Of a stretch of 24,909 nucleotides of DNA, positions 15,754 to 23,977 are shown piece by piece. Made by a program: the position numbers and the translations under genes. Every line of letters begins with the position of its first letter. Positions within the stretch are counted from its first letter, which is position 1. Under the pieces are notes generated by a model. It was not told the DNA's origin, made no database searches, and saw only the letters and a program-made list of their open reading frames with translations. The stretch is taken from NCBI GenBank assembly GCA_030151255.1, contig JASLED010000098.1, forward strand, positions 1 to 24,909. The letters are read 5' to 3'. Origin of the DNA: Flavobacterium sp. Lineage in GTDB: Bacteria > Bacteroidota > Bacteroidia > Flavobacteriales > Flavobacteriaceae.

Positions 15754-16998
15754 TTAATTGAATATTTTGTTTATTATTTTAAGTGTAGCTTCTTTGTTTT
15801 TTAAAATATATTCATTACTAATGTGACATAAGCTTTGTCTTTTTTCTTCATTTGTTAATAACTTATCCAAATTGTTTGTAAGATCATCTAGATTGTTGAT
15901 AACTATACAGCTCCCTAAATAAATAAGATCTTTTGCTTCTTGAAACTTCTTGTAGTTGGGCCCGATGAGAATTGGAACTCCAAAAGTTGCTGCTTCTAAT
16001 ATGTTGTGAATGCCTGTACCAAAACCTCCGCCCACATAGGCAACAGTAGCATAACTGTATGCTTTTGTAAGTAAACTATAGGCATCAATGATAAAAACTT
16101 GGGTGGAAGATAATTTTTTTTGGTCTTTTATCCATTGTGAGTGGAGAATTTTGCTTTTTGTAATGCTATTGTATAATGTATTTATTTCGTCGGGTTTGAT
16201 GTTGTGAGGAGCAATAACAAATTTAAGATTTTCATCAGTTACATTATTTATATACTCTATTAAAAGCTTATCGTCTTGCGGCCATGAACTGCCTATTACA
16301 ATAGTTTGCTTTGTTTTATTGTGGGTTAGGTCATTTAAAAACATTAATTCGTTATTTCCATCTAGAATTTGACTTACACGGTCAAAACGAGTATCGCCAA
16401 CTATAGCTACATTTGTAAACCCAATTTTAGATAATAGTTGTTGAGAAACTGCATTTTGAACAAAAAAGTAGGTAAATGATTTTAAAGCATTGCGATAAAA
16501 TTTACCATAGCTTTTAAAGAATATTTGATTGTTTCTAAATATTCCAGAAATTAAAAAAGTTTCAATTTTTTCTTTTTTCAAGAAGTGAAGATAATTAGGC
16601 CAATATTCATATTTTACAAAAAAAGCTTTTTCTGGATGAACCATTTTGATAAATTTTCTTGCATTGGCTCTTGTATCCATCGGCAAGTAAATAGTTACAT
16701 CGGCAATTGTATTGTTTTTTTTAATTTCATAACCAGAAGGAGAAAAAAATGTAAGAACAATTTTATGAGATGGGAATTTTTTTTTCAATTCTTCCATCAA
16801 TGGTAGCCCTTGCTCATATTCGCCCAAAGAAGCAACATGTATCCAAAAAACACGATCATTCTTTGAAATATTTTGTAAAATAATTTTAAAAGACTGTTTT
16901 CTGCCTTTAATAAATAACTTTATTTTAGGGTTAAATAAAGCCACTATTTTTAGTACGCCAATGCTTAGTATAATAAGTATATTATATAGGTACAACAT
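15754..16998 (-). CDS. waaA: 3-deoxy-D-manno-octulosonic acid (Kdo) transferase WaaA
   Basis: A GT30 glycosyltransferase that attaches Kdo from CMP-Kdo to the lipid A precursor at the inner face of the cytoplasmic membrane, an essential step of LPS core assembly. The 414 residues match the family. A membrane anchor spans about residues 3-22. The N-terminal domain has WIHVASLGEYEQG with the likely catalytic base E60, and FFSPSGYE. The C-terminal Rossmann domain has VIGSSWPQDD, FVIAPHNI and VGGGFGTGIHNILEAATFG, which bind the sugar nucleotide. The ATG start at 16998 gives a natural N terminus. TAATTTCG at 17017-17024 matches 7 of 8 positions of the -7 box. It diverges from the DegT-type aminotransferase. 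Confidence 0.95.
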   Translation of the reverse strand: MLYLYNILIILSIGVLKIVALFNPKIKLFIKGRKQSFKIILQNISKNDRVFWIHVASLGEYEQGLPLMEELKKKFPSHKIVLTFFSPSGYEIKKNNTIADVTIYLPMDTRANARKFIKMVHPEKAFFVKYEYWPNYLHFLKKEKIETFLISGIFRNNQIFFKSYGKFYRNALKSFTYFFVQNAVSQQLLSKIGFTNVAIVGDTRFDRVSQILDGNNELMFLNDLTHNKTKQTIVIGSSWPQDDKLLIEYINNVTDENLKFVIAPHNIKPDEINTLYNSITKSKILHSQWIKDQKKLSSTQVFIIDAYSLLTKAYSYATVAYVGGGFGTGIHNILEAATFGVPILIGPNYKKFQEAKDLIYLGSCIVINNLDDLTNNLDKLLTNEEKRQSLCHISNEYILKNKEATLKIINKIFN

Positions 16999-17068
16999 AT
17001 TAAATATTTTATCTAGCGAAATTACATTTCTTTTAAGAAAGAAAAGGTTTTTGAACTAAAGAAATTAG

Positions 17069-17076
17069 TATTTTTG
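17069..17076 (+). promoter_or_regulatory. -7 box of the DegT-type aminotransferase gene
   Basis: TATTTTTG, a perfect TAnnTTTG, with TTG at 17051-17053 (15-base spacer, slightly short). The leader would be about 80 bases. Confidence 0.5.
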
Positions 17077-17162
17077 TACTTGTAAAATATATGATCTACA
17101 AAGATGAATTGCGAAAGTAAATAGGTTGAAGCAATCATTTTATAGATACTAAAGCTACTACA

Positions 17163-18293
17163 ATGAAACAAATTCAAATGGTTGACTTAAAAAGTCAATA
17201 TGAAGGAATAAAAGAAGAAGTAAATGCTTCTATTCAAGAGATATTAGAAAATACAGCATTTATTAACGGACCTCAAGTTCACTCTTTTCAAGCAAATTTA
17301 GAAAAATATTTAGGCGTTAAACATGTGATTCCTTGTGCAAACGGAACAGATGCTTTGCAAATTGCCATGATGGGACTTGGATTACAGCCAGGTGATGAAG
17401 TAATTACTGCAGACTTTACTTTTGCTGCTACGGTTGAGGTAATTGCTTTGTTGCAATTAACACCTGTTCTTGTAGATGTTTGCCCTGAAACGTTTAATAT
17501 TTCTATTGATGCGCTTAAGAAAGCAATTACTCCAAAAACTAAAGCTATTGTGCCTGTTCACTTATTTGGACAAGTTGCAAATATGGAAGAAATTATGAAA
17601 GTTGCAGCTGAACATAATTTATTTGTAATTGAAGATAATGCTCAAGGAATAGGAAGTAGCTATAAATTTAGCAATGGAACTAAAGTGAAAACAGGAGCAA
17701 TAGGTCATGTTGCAGCGACTTCTTTTTTTCCATCTAAAAATTTAGGATGTTATGGAGATGGAGGAGCTATTTTTACAAATGATGATGAATTAGCACATAT
17801 TATAAGAGGTATTGTAAATCATGGTATGTATGAGCGTTATCACCATGATGTAGTAGGCGTAAACTCAAGATTAGATAGTATTCAAGCAGCTGTTTTGAAT
17901 GCTAAATTACCACGTTTAGATCAATACAATACTGCAAGAAGAAATGCAGCAAAAATGTATTCTGAAGCTCTAGCAAATCATCCAAATATAATTACTCCAA
18001 AAGTAGAAGGAGAGGATGATAGCCATGTTTTTCATCAATATACTTTGCGTATTGTAAATGCTGATAGAAATGGTTTAATGGCACATTTGCAATCAAAAGG
18101 AATTCCATGTGCAATTTATTATCCAATTCCGTTACATAAACAAAAAGCATATTTAGATCCTCGTTATAAAGAAGAAGATTTTCCAATTACAAATCAATTA
18201 GTACAAGAAGTACTTTCTTTGCCAATGCATTCAGAATTGGAAGAAGATCAAATTAAATATATCACAGATGAGCTAAAAGCTTTTTTCGGCTAA
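17163..18293 (+). CDS. DegT/DnrJ/EryC1/StrS family PLP-dependent sugar aminotransferase
   Basis: 376 residues. This family transfers an amino group from glutamate to a keto-sugar nucleotide, making amino sugars for surface polysaccharides. Family features seen: VDLKSQY near the start, FINGPQVHSF, CANGTDALQIA (58-68) for phosphate binding, IEDNAQGIG with D158 for the pyridine nitrogen, and the PLP lysine K192 in SFFPSKNLGCYGDGGA. The C-terminal part has HVFHQYTLRI and YYPIPLHKQKAY. The start MKQIQMVDLKSQYEGIKEE and FINGP region resemble WbpE/WlbC (UDP-3-keto-GlcNAcA aminotransferase) and GnnB-like enzymes, so a 3-amino sugar product is a reasonable guess, though no partner oxidoreductase is nearby. 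It diverges from waaA. Two terminators follow. Confidence 0.9.
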   Translation: MKQIQMVDLKSQYEGIKEEVNASIQEILENTAFINGPQVHSFQANLEKYLGVKHVIPCANGTDALQIAMMGLGLQPGDEVITADFTFAATVEVIALLQLTPVLVDVCPETFNISIDALKKAITPKTKAIVPVHLFGQVANMEEIMKVAAEHNLFVIEDNAQGIGSSYKFSNGTKVKTGAIGHVAATSFFPSKNLGCYGDGGAIFTNDDELAHIIRGIVNHGMYERYHHDVVGVNSRLDSIQAAVLNAKLPRLDQYNTARRNAAKMYSEALANHPNIITPKVEGEDDSHVFHQYTLRIVNADRNGLMAHLQSKGIPCAIYYPIPLHKQKAYLDPRYKEEDFPITNQLVQEVLSLPMHSELEEDQIKYITDELKAFFG

Positions 18294-18303
18294 AAAGATA
18301 GAA

Positions 18304-18332
18304 AAGTGTCAATATAAGTTGGCACTTTTTTT
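18304..18332 (+). terminator. Terminator of the aminotransferase gene
   Basis: Arms AAGTGTCAA (18304-18312) and TTGGCACTT (18319-18327), with one G-T pair and a 6-base loop, run into seven T. It begins 10 bases past the stop. Confidence 0.82.
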
Positions 18333-18343
18333 AGATATAAATC

Positions 18344-18382
18344 AAAAAGCTGGTTTTACAGAATGTAAAACCAGCTTTTTTT
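18344..18382. terminator. Bidirectional terminator between the aminotransferase gene and fabD
   Basis: Perfect 17 bp arms AAAAAGCTGGTTTTACA (18344-18360) and TGTAAAACCAGCTTTTT (18364-18380) with a GAA loop. It probably serves fabD on the minus strand and backs up the preceding terminator. Confidence 0.9.
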
Positions 18383-18400
18383 AATTGTTGTTATGATTTA

Positions 18401-19273
18401 TTAGATGTTGAAAGTTTCAGCATCTTTATCAATTTTTTTGATTAATCCTGTTAATACTTTACCTGGACCAACTTCCGTAAATGATGTAGCTCCATCAGCT
18501 ATCATTTGTTGTACAGATTGAGTCCATTTTACAGGAGCTGTTAATTGTACAATTAAGTTTTCTTTGATTGTTTCAGGATCAGATACAGCGCTTGCAGTAA
18601 CATTTTGATATACTGGGCAAGAAGGTGTATTGAATGTTGTAGCTTCAATAGCTGCTGCTAATTCTGTTCTTGCAGGTTCCATCATCGGAGAGTGAAAACC
18701 ACCTCCAACAGGTAATAATAAAGCTCTTTTTGCTCCTGCGTCTTTTAGTTTTTCACAAGCTAGTTCTACTGCGGTAGTTTCTCCTGAAATTACTAATTGC
18801 CCAGGGCAGTTGTAATTTGCTGCTACAACAACGCCATCAATTTCGTTACAAACTTGTTCTACAATTTCGTCATTTAAACCTAAAACTGCAGCCATTGTAG
18901 ATGGTTTAATTTCACACGCTTTTTGCATTGCCATTGCTCTTTGAGATACTAATTTTAATGCATCTTCAAAAGCTAAAGTTCCATTTGCTACTAAAGCTGA
19001 AAATTCTCCTAAAGAATGTCCTGCTACCATTTCTGGTTTAAAATTTTCTATTGTTTTAGCTAAAATTACAGAATGTAAAAATACAGCTGGTTGGGTAACT
19101 TTTGTTTCTTTTAACTGATCAGCAGTTCCTTCAAACATAATATCTGTAATTCTGAATCCTAGGATGTCATTTGCTTTTTCAAATAACTCCTTTGCTAGTT
19201 CAGAATTCTCATATAAGTCTTTACCCATTCCTGTGAATTGAGCACCTTGACCAGGGAAAACGTATGCTTTCAT
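18401..19273 (-). CDS. fabD: Malonyl-CoA:ACP transacylase FabD
   Basis: This cytoplasmic enzyme moves the malonyl group from CoA to acyl carrier protein, feeding fatty acid elongation. The 290 residues have FPGQGAQFTGMG near the N terminus, the nucleophile S87 in GHSLGEFSAL, R112 in SQRAMAM (binds the malonyl carboxylate) and H194 in GGGFHSPMMEP, so the active site is complete. The C terminus has TEVGPGKVLTGLIKK. ATG 19273 is the evident start. It is not next to fabH, fabG or acpP as in many bacteria; it sits alone behind its own -7 box. Confidence 0.97.
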   Translation of the reverse strand: MKAYVFPGQGAQFTGMGKDLYENSELAKELFEKANDILGFRITDIMFEGTADQLKETKVTQPAVFLHSVILAKTIENFKPEMVAGHSLGEFSALVANGTLAFEDALKLVSQRAMAMQKACEIKPSTMAAVLGLNDEIVEQVCNEIDGVVVAANYNCPGQLVISGETTAVELACEKLKDAGAKRALLLPVGGGFHSPMMEPARTELAAAIEATTFNTPSCPVYQNVTASAVSDPETIKENLIVQLTAPVKWTQSVQQMIADGATSFTEVGPGKVLTGLIKKIDKDAETFNI

Positions 19274-19302
19274 ATATATAGTTTTAAATATAATGATTGG
19301 CG

Positions 19303-19310
19303 CAAAAATA
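19303..19310 (-). promoter_or_regulatory. -7 box of fabD
   Basis: TATTTTTG on the minus strand, a perfect TAnnTTTG, 29 bases before the ATG. No -33 TTG is seen. Confidence 0.5.
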
Positions 19311-19342
19311 AGGTATTTTTCTTAGTAAAGTACTGTATAATA

Positions 19343-19374
19343 AAAAAAGCCATCTAAATTTAGATGGCTTTTTT
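19343..19374. terminator. Bidirectional terminator after the PpiD-like gene
   Basis: Perfect palindrome with 16 bp arms, AAAAAAGCCATCTAAA (19343-19358) and its complement (19359-19374). It ends 4 bases before the stop of the minus-strand gene. Confidence 0.9.
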
Positions 19375-19378
19375 ATTG

Positions 19379-21478
19379 TTATTGTAAAATACCTATTCGG
19401 TTATCTTTAATTTTTGCTTGATCTTTTAAAGCTTGTAATACTTTAGCAGTAGCACTTGAGCGAACAACATTTTCTGTTTTAATTTTATAACTATTGTAGT
19501 TATCTAAATCTGTTGCTAAGTTAAGGTTTGTAGTTTTTAGCATAAATACTCCTGTGTTTCCATCTATTAATTTAGAAGTGTTATTTACAGCAGTTCCAAA
19601 TGCAGTTCCAACTACTAATGGCTCATTACCTACAGCTGGTAATATTGGATTTTGTCTTGTAAGTTCTAAAGCATTTTGAACAGAAGCATTTGATTTATTC
19701 GAAACTTCTTGAATTGTACTTAAACCTTCAAGTTGTTTTCTAATAATAACAGCTTTTTTCTCATTCATTAAGATTGGTTCTACTGTTACTTTAGCTTCTT
19801 CGATAGGTAATAAACCTGTTTCGTTTTTAGAACTTAATCTTACAATAATATATCCTTCAGCAATATCAAAACGTTTTACATCACCGTCTTTTGTATCTTT
19901 ATTGAAAGCCCAAGAAATAATTCCGCCTTGTGCGCCAATTGCTTGTAAATATTCTTCAAATGGACGAACAGTAACGTCTTTTTGTACTATAGCATTTAAC
20001 TTCTCTGCCTCCACTACAAAATCAGCATTTGTGTTTGCATACGATTCAATTGTAGTAGCTTTTGTAAATGTTTCGTCAGCAGTTGTTTCAGATGGTTCAA
20101 TTTTTCTAGCAATTGTAGCTAATTGAATACCTTCAGATTTTCCTAAAACTTCGATGATATGGAAACCATAATCTGTTTCAACAATACCAATTTTTCCTGT
20201 TGGGTTGTTAAAGATAAAATCTTCAAATGGTTTTACCATTTGTCCTTTTGCAATATCTTCATATTTACCGCCATTCATTTTTGATCCTGGATCTTCTGAT
20301 TCAGCCATAGCCAATTCAGCAAAGTTAGCAGCAGTTGCTTTTTTCAAGATTTCTTCAGCTTTTGCTTTTGCTTCTTCTTTAGTTCTTGTAGTGCTAGATT
20401 GTGGCGCACCTTGGTAACCAATTAGGATATGAGCAGCGTTTACTTTAGAACCTGATTGTTTTCCAACTAAACGAGAAACACAGTAATGATCATTAAATAA
20501 ATATGGACCAAAAACCTCTCCTGGTTGTAAACTGTATAATTGTTCTTGAAATTCTAATGGTAAGTCTTTTTTAGAATAATAAATACTATCAAATTTAACA
20601 TCAGAGTTAGTGTTTACAAATCCTACTAAGTCTTTAGTTGTTTTGAAACCAGCAATTGTATCATTCTTTTTAGTTGTAGCATTGTATTGAACAGAAGGAG
20701 CTAATAAAGCTAAAACAGTTTCTTTTACTTCATCTTTATCATTTTCTGAAGGAACACTTTCTACGTAAGCATAAGTAATTTCACGAGTTGGTTCAGATTT
20801 AAATCTATTCTCGTGTTTTTTCATATAACTCAAAATTTCTTGATCTGTTACTTTTGCTTCATCGTTGTTGATTGTGCTATATGGAACAGTTACAAAATCA
20901 AAGTTTACTTTGCTGTTTTCTCCTTGGTAAGAGTATTTAGCTTCAGTTTGAGTTGTGTATAAACCACCTTTAATTAAAGCGTTATACATTTGTTGTAAAC
21001 CAAATTTCTCTAATTCAACTTCGTAGTTTAACCATGCATCCCATTGCTCTCTACCAGCTTGTTTCATTGTCATAACCCAAGCGTTAAACTTGTTTACGTC
21101 AAACTGACCTAATTGATTTTGAAATTCTGGGCTATTAGCAAACATAGGGTTTGTTTTTACCACCTGAATTAATTGTTCTTTACCAATTTTTAATCCAAGT
21201 TTTTCAAATTCAGTTTTAAGTAAAATATTATTTACTTCATTATTCCAAACCATTTGATAAGCTTGGTTTTTAGTCATTTGGTTGCCTTGTTCGGCTTGGT
21301 TTACTTTTTGCAAAAATACCTGTGTATTGATATCTTCCCCATTTACTGTTCCGATGTTTCTTGAAGTATCAGTACCTCCACTTCTCACTACGTCTCCAAT
21401 CACAAATGCTAATAAAGCAATACCAATTACTGCAATTAAAAGCGCGGATTTTTGTCTAATTTTTGATAAAACTGCCAT
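19379..21478 (-). CDS. PpiD-like membrane-anchored peptidyl-prolyl cis-trans isomerase
   Basis: A periplasmic folding factor that helps newly exported proteins. The 699-residue protein has the PpiD layout: short cytoplasmic N terminus MAVLSKIRQKS, one membrane segment (12-30), a SurA-N-like helical chaperone region (about 40-250), a parvulin PPIC domain (about 346-446, from AAHILIGYQ through MNGGKYEDIAKGQMVKPFED to DYGFHIIEV), and a C-terminal chaperone part. Whether the parvulin domain is catalytic or only structural is unknown, as in E. coli PpiD. ATG 21478 is followed by the expected N terminus. TATTTTCG at 21512-21519 is a 7 of 8 -7 box. It is separated from the lptC operon by a terminator and a 390-base gap. 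Confidence 0.92.
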   Translation of the reverse strand: MAVLSKIRQKSALLIAVIGIALLAFVIGDVVRSGGTDTSRNIGTVNGEDINTQVFLQKVNQAEQGNQMTKNQAYQMVWNNEVNNILLKTEFEKLGLKIGKEQLIQVVKTNPMFANSPEFQNQLGQFDVNKFNAWVMTMKQAGREQWDAWLNYEVELEKFGLQQMYNALIKGGLYTTQTEAKYSYQGENSKVNFDFVTVPYSTINNDEAKVTDQEILSYMKKHENRFKSEPTREITYAYVESVPSENDKDEVKETVLALLAPSVQYNATTKKNDTIAGFKTTKDLVGFVNTNSDVKFDSIYYSKKDLPLEFQEQLYSLQPGEVFGPYLFNDHYCVSRLVGKQSGSKVNAAHILIGYQGAPQSSTTRTKEEAKAKAEEILKKATAANFAELAMAESEDPGSKMNGGKYEDIAKGQMVKPFEDFIFNNPTGKIGIVETDYGFHIIEVLGKSEGIQLATIARKIEPSETTADETFTKATTIESYANTNADFVVEAEKLNAIVQKDVTVRPFEEYLQAIGAQGGIISWAFNKDTKDGDVKRFDIAEGYIIVRLSSKNETGLLPIEEAKVTVEPILMNEKKAVIIRKQLEGLSTIQEVSNKSNASVQNALELTRQNPILPAVGNEPLVVGTAFGTAVNNTSKLIDGNTGVFMLKTTNLNLATDLDNYNSYKIKTENVVRSSATAKVLQALKDQAKIKDNRIGILQ

Positions 21479-21511
21479 GTTTAATTATTATGTGTAATTT
21501 TTTTCAGAAAG

Positions 21512-21519
21512 CGAAAATA
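21512..21519 (-). promoter_or_regulatory. Probable -7 box of the PpiD-like gene
   Basis: TATTTTCG on the minus strand, 7 of 8 positions of TAnnTTTG, 33 bases before the ATG. The waaA upstream region has the similar TAATTTCG. Confidence 0.4.
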
Positions 21520-21906
21520 CAATTATCTCTTTAATAATAAAAGAGGTAGAGATAATATTTTGAATTATCGTAGCTATTGTTGTTGTTTTAGTAAAATAGC
21601 CTGTTGTTTTAGTTTAGTCAGGTAAAGAGGTATTCTTATTAAATTTAATATTTATTGATGTTTTACTTGTTTTTGGTTGTGTTATTTTTAATTTAAAATT
21701 GATTTTTTTGAGAATTTTTTGTTTTTTGATTTGATTGTTTTTCTTTTTAATAAGATGATTTTTGTTAGAAGAAAAACTTTTAGATAATACATAGAAACGG
21801 TTTTTTTCTTTATTATTATACGATTTGAATAAATAAGATTGTTTTGTAATAAAAAAAAGGAAGCATAAAAGTTGCTGTTTTGCTAAAATGAAAAACATAT
21901 TAAAAT
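21520..21906. other. A+T-rich gap between the lptC operon and the PpiD-like gene
   Basis: About 390 bases with no convincing gene. It holds an inverted pair TATCTCT (21524-21530) and AGAGATA (21548-21554), and an A-rich minus-strand open frame of 94 codons described separately. No tRNA, IS or known RNA is recognised. Confidence 0.5.
21614..21898 (-). CDS. Doubtful hypothetical open frame, 94 residues
   Basis: Not recognised. The frame would encode a hydrophobic, Phe-rich N terminus (MFFILAKQQLLCFLFF) followed by a Lys/Asn-rich tail (KKKNNQIKKQ and similar). It starts 9 bases beyond the terminator at 21910-21942 with no ribosome-binding site or TAnnTTTG visible, and its composition is what A-rich DNA would give by chance. 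It is probably not a gene, or at most a decayed remnant. Confidence 0.15.
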   Translation of the reverse strand: MFFILAKQQLLCFLFFITKQSYLFKSYNNKEKNRFYVLSKSFSSNKNHLIKKKNNQIKKQKILKKINFKLKITQPKTSKTSINIKFNKNTSLPD

Positions 21907-21943
21907 AAAAAAACTGCTTAAGATTTGGTCTTAAGCAGTTTTA
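21907..21943 (-). terminator. Terminator of the coaX-lptC operon
   Basis: Perfect 14 bp arms AAAACTGCTTAAGA (21910-21923) and TCTTAAGCAGTTTT (21929-21942) with a 5-base loop; seven T follow on the minus strand. Confidence 0.9.
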
Positions 21944-21950
21944 ATTAATA

Positions 21951-22145
21951 TTATTTTTTCTTGTAATGATCTACCATTTTTTTGCTGTATTTTCTTCTAA
22001 AGAAGAACATGAAAACAGCAATTGCAGCCACTATAAAACTTAGGTAAAATTGTCCTTCTCCTGCCATTATTTTTGTAACGCCGTCATAAATAAAAAGCGC
22101 TGCAATAAATAAATAAAGAAACGGAACGATTTGTAATGCTTTCAT
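21951..22145 (-). CDS. Small conserved-looking membrane protein of unknown function
   Basis: 64 residues: two membrane segments (about 5-22 and 33-50) joined by a short loop DGVTKIMAGEGQ, then a basic tail FFRRKYSKKMVDHYKKK that should face the cytoplasm. It starts 3 bases after the lptC stop and is followed directly by the operon terminator, so it is almost certainly translated with lptC. No function is known to me; the tight coupling hints at an LPS-transport or envelope link, which is only inference. Confidence 0.78.
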   Translation of the reverse strand: MKALQIVPFLYLFIAALFIYDGVTKIMAGEGQFYLSFIVAAIAVFMFFFRRKYSKKMVDHYKKK

Positions 22146-22148
22146 ATA

Positions 22149-22703
22149 TTAATTATCTTTTTTCAAACTCTCTGCATAACTGTTTCGAGCTTTAATTACA
22201 TTTAGCTGTCCGTCAAAGTCAATGCCAATACCTTGTGTAAAGTTGTCTTTGTTTGTAGAAGCTTTATAACGGCCAGTGGTATAAAACCAATCTTTCTTTT
22301 GATCATAGTATAATTGATCAGCTTCTAGTTTTTTATTATCAAAAGTTGTAATTACTACATTTCCTCTCAAGTCAATCAATTCTGTTGTAGTATAACTTAT
22401 TGCATAATCAGCTACAACAGTATTTTTTTGATTGTTATTATCAAAAAAAGTTAGATGAATTCCGTCTGGAAATTCTGTAAAACTATATTTTACTTTCGAA
22501 TAATCTAACATTTTATCACTAAGTAAAATTGCTTTTACTTTTCCCGAATCTAAATATTGAAGATTAATGTTTTCGGCAATTCCATCAGGGAAAAAAGCAG
22601 ATTTTGCATGTATGTTTTTTATTTCTTTAAATTTACTTTCGCAGCTAAGGTTTAGCAAAGCTAAGAGTAATAAAATAAAGCCTACTGTTTTTTTAACGAT
22701 CAT
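22149..22703 (-). CDS. lptC: LPS export ABC transporter periplasmic protein LptC
   Basis: LptC receives LPS from the LptB2FG transporter and passes it to LptA across the periplasm. The 184-residue product fits the LptC length and fold, with AKSAFFPDGIAENINLQYLDSGKVKA aligned to the family start (shown here only in part: DGIAENINLQYLDSG), then the beta-jellyroll pattern including LIDLRGNVVI and LEADQLYYDQ. The N terminus ends in a lipobox LNLSC with Cys21, so the anchor is lipid and not the membrane helix of enterobacterial LptC, a form common in Bacteroidota. It starts 8 bases after the upstream outer-membrane protein gene. Confidence 0.85.
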   Translation of the reverse strand: MIVKKTVGFILLLLALLNLSCESKFKEIKNIHAKSAFFPDGIAENINLQYLDSGKVKAILLSDKMLDYSKVKYSFTEFPDGIHLTFFDNNNQKNTVVADYAISYTTTELIDLRGNVVITTFDNKKLEADQLYYDQKKDWFYTTGRYKASTNKDNFTQGIGIDFDGQLNVIKARNSYAESLKKDN

Positions 22704-22711
22704 ATCGTATG

Positions 22712-23977
22712 TTATTCAAATCTGCGTTTTATAAACCAGAAATCGTTAAATGATAAACCGATAGTTACATTAAAGTAATTTTCTTTTATCAATCCGTTGT
22801 TTTTAGTTCCTTTTCCTCCGTATTCTAAACCAAGGTTGATGTTTGAAAGCGTACGACCAAACATTGGAAAACCTGCTCCAACAGAAAGTGAATAATCATT
22901 TATTGATTCATTTTTCAAAACTAAACCTGTGTTTTCGTATTTAAAACCTGCACGATAAACAACACGGTCAAAATAGCTAGTAAATGAGTTGTATTTAGGA
23001 ATGTAAAAACCTCCAACAGAAAAACGTTTTGTGTCTTCAAATGAAGCATAAGAAGATGTGTTCCATTTGTTTGAAAGTTTACTGTTTTCTACATAAGTAA
23101 ATTGTCCGGCAACAAACCATTTTTGATTTTTTCCAAAACCAACTCCAAGTGCTAATTCTTGAGGTTTATTTGTTTTAATATCTTCATTAACTATTTCTGA
23201 AGAGTCAACAATGTAACCAGTATTACTAATCAATTTCAGATTTGTAATGTTATGAGCGCTTAATTTTGTTTCAGGATTATAGGTTGCGTTTGCTTGGAAA
23301 TCGTAATTTTTAATTTTCCCAATGTATTGTAATGAAGCATTGATATCATATCCTTTAAATTCAATTTTTCTCGATTCGTTTGTTTTAGAAGACAAACCAA
23401 ATCCGTCGCCAGCATTTAAAATACTTAAAGAATTGTCATGATATGTGTTTCCAAATAAATAACTTGCCTGAACCCCAATTTGGAAATTTTTAGTAATTTC
23501 ATAACCAGCACCTACAAAAGCACGATTTAATCCACCATTTCCTTCAAGTAAATTAAAGGTTTTCTGGTTTAATTCATTTGTGTTTGTTCTATCAATTTTG
23601 TATCCTGTATTAGAATATGGTTGTAAACCAAATACAACTCCAGTTTTTTTAGAAACAGGAAAAGCTAAGGCTATATAATCAAAAGTTTGACGTTTGATGT
23701 TATCTGAATCTGAGTCAGATTTAAAAGTGTAAAACTTACCTGTAGCACCTAGAGTAAATGTTGTTGTTCTTAATTTACTAAGCGTAGCAGGGTTTTTTAG
23801 GTTTAGGTGTATACTATCAGAGAATACACTTGTGCCTCCCATTGCTTTATATTCATTTGTGCCATTATAGCTTAAATCTCCAACTCCGTAAAAAGAGTAA
23901 GGTGATGCTGTTCCTTGTTGTGCAAAAGCTTGGGCTGAAAGAACAAGACTAAAGCTAATGAAGAGTTTTTTTATCAT
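22712..23977 (-). CDS. Outer-membrane beta-barrel protein of unknown function
   Basis: 421 residues with a signal peptide (MIKKLFISFSLVLSAQAFA, cleavage before QQGTASPYS). The mature part opens with SPYSFYGVGDL and AMGGTSVFSDS followed by NLKNPATLSKL, a pattern shared by PorV/FadL-like flavobacterial barrels, and continues as alternating beta strands to a C-terminal Phe-rich strand (FWFIKRRFE). It is probably an outer-membrane channel or assembly protein; its substrate is unknown. An in-frame TTG at 23983 extends the frame, but ATG 23977 gives the better signal peptide. It overlaps the end of coaX by 23 bases, which suggests translational coupling, and precedes lptC by 8. Confidence 0.8.
   Translation of the reverse strand: MIKKLFISFSLVLSAQAFAQQGTASPYSFYGVGDLSYNGTNEYKAMGGTSVFSDSIHLNLKNPATLSKLRTTTFTLGATGKFYTFKSDSDSDNIKRQTFDYIALAFPVSKKTGVVFGLQPYSNTGYKIDRTNTNELNQKTFNLLEGNGGLNRAFVGAGYEITKNFQIGVQASYLFGNTYHDNSLSILNAGDGFGLSSKTNESRKIEFKGYDINASLQYIGKIKNYDFQANATYNPETKLSAHNITNLKLISNTGYIVDSSEIVNEDIKTNKPQELALGVGFGKNQKWFVAGQFTYVENSKLSNKWNTSSYASFEDTKRFSVGGFYIPKYNSFTSYFDRVVYRAGFKYENTGLVLKNESINDYSLSVGAGFPMFGRTLSNINLGLEYGGKGTKNNGLIKENYFNVTIGLSFNDFWFIKRRFE

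Noticed and set aside
17077..17162. Riboswitch in the 80-base leader of the aminotransferase gene
   Set aside because: No stable paired structure or known aptamer motif could be found by eye.
21614..21898. 94-codon minus-strand open frame as a real gene
   Set aside because: Lys/Asn/Phe-biased product expected from A-rich DNA, no ribosome-binding site or promoter, starts right after a terminator. Listed only with low confidence.
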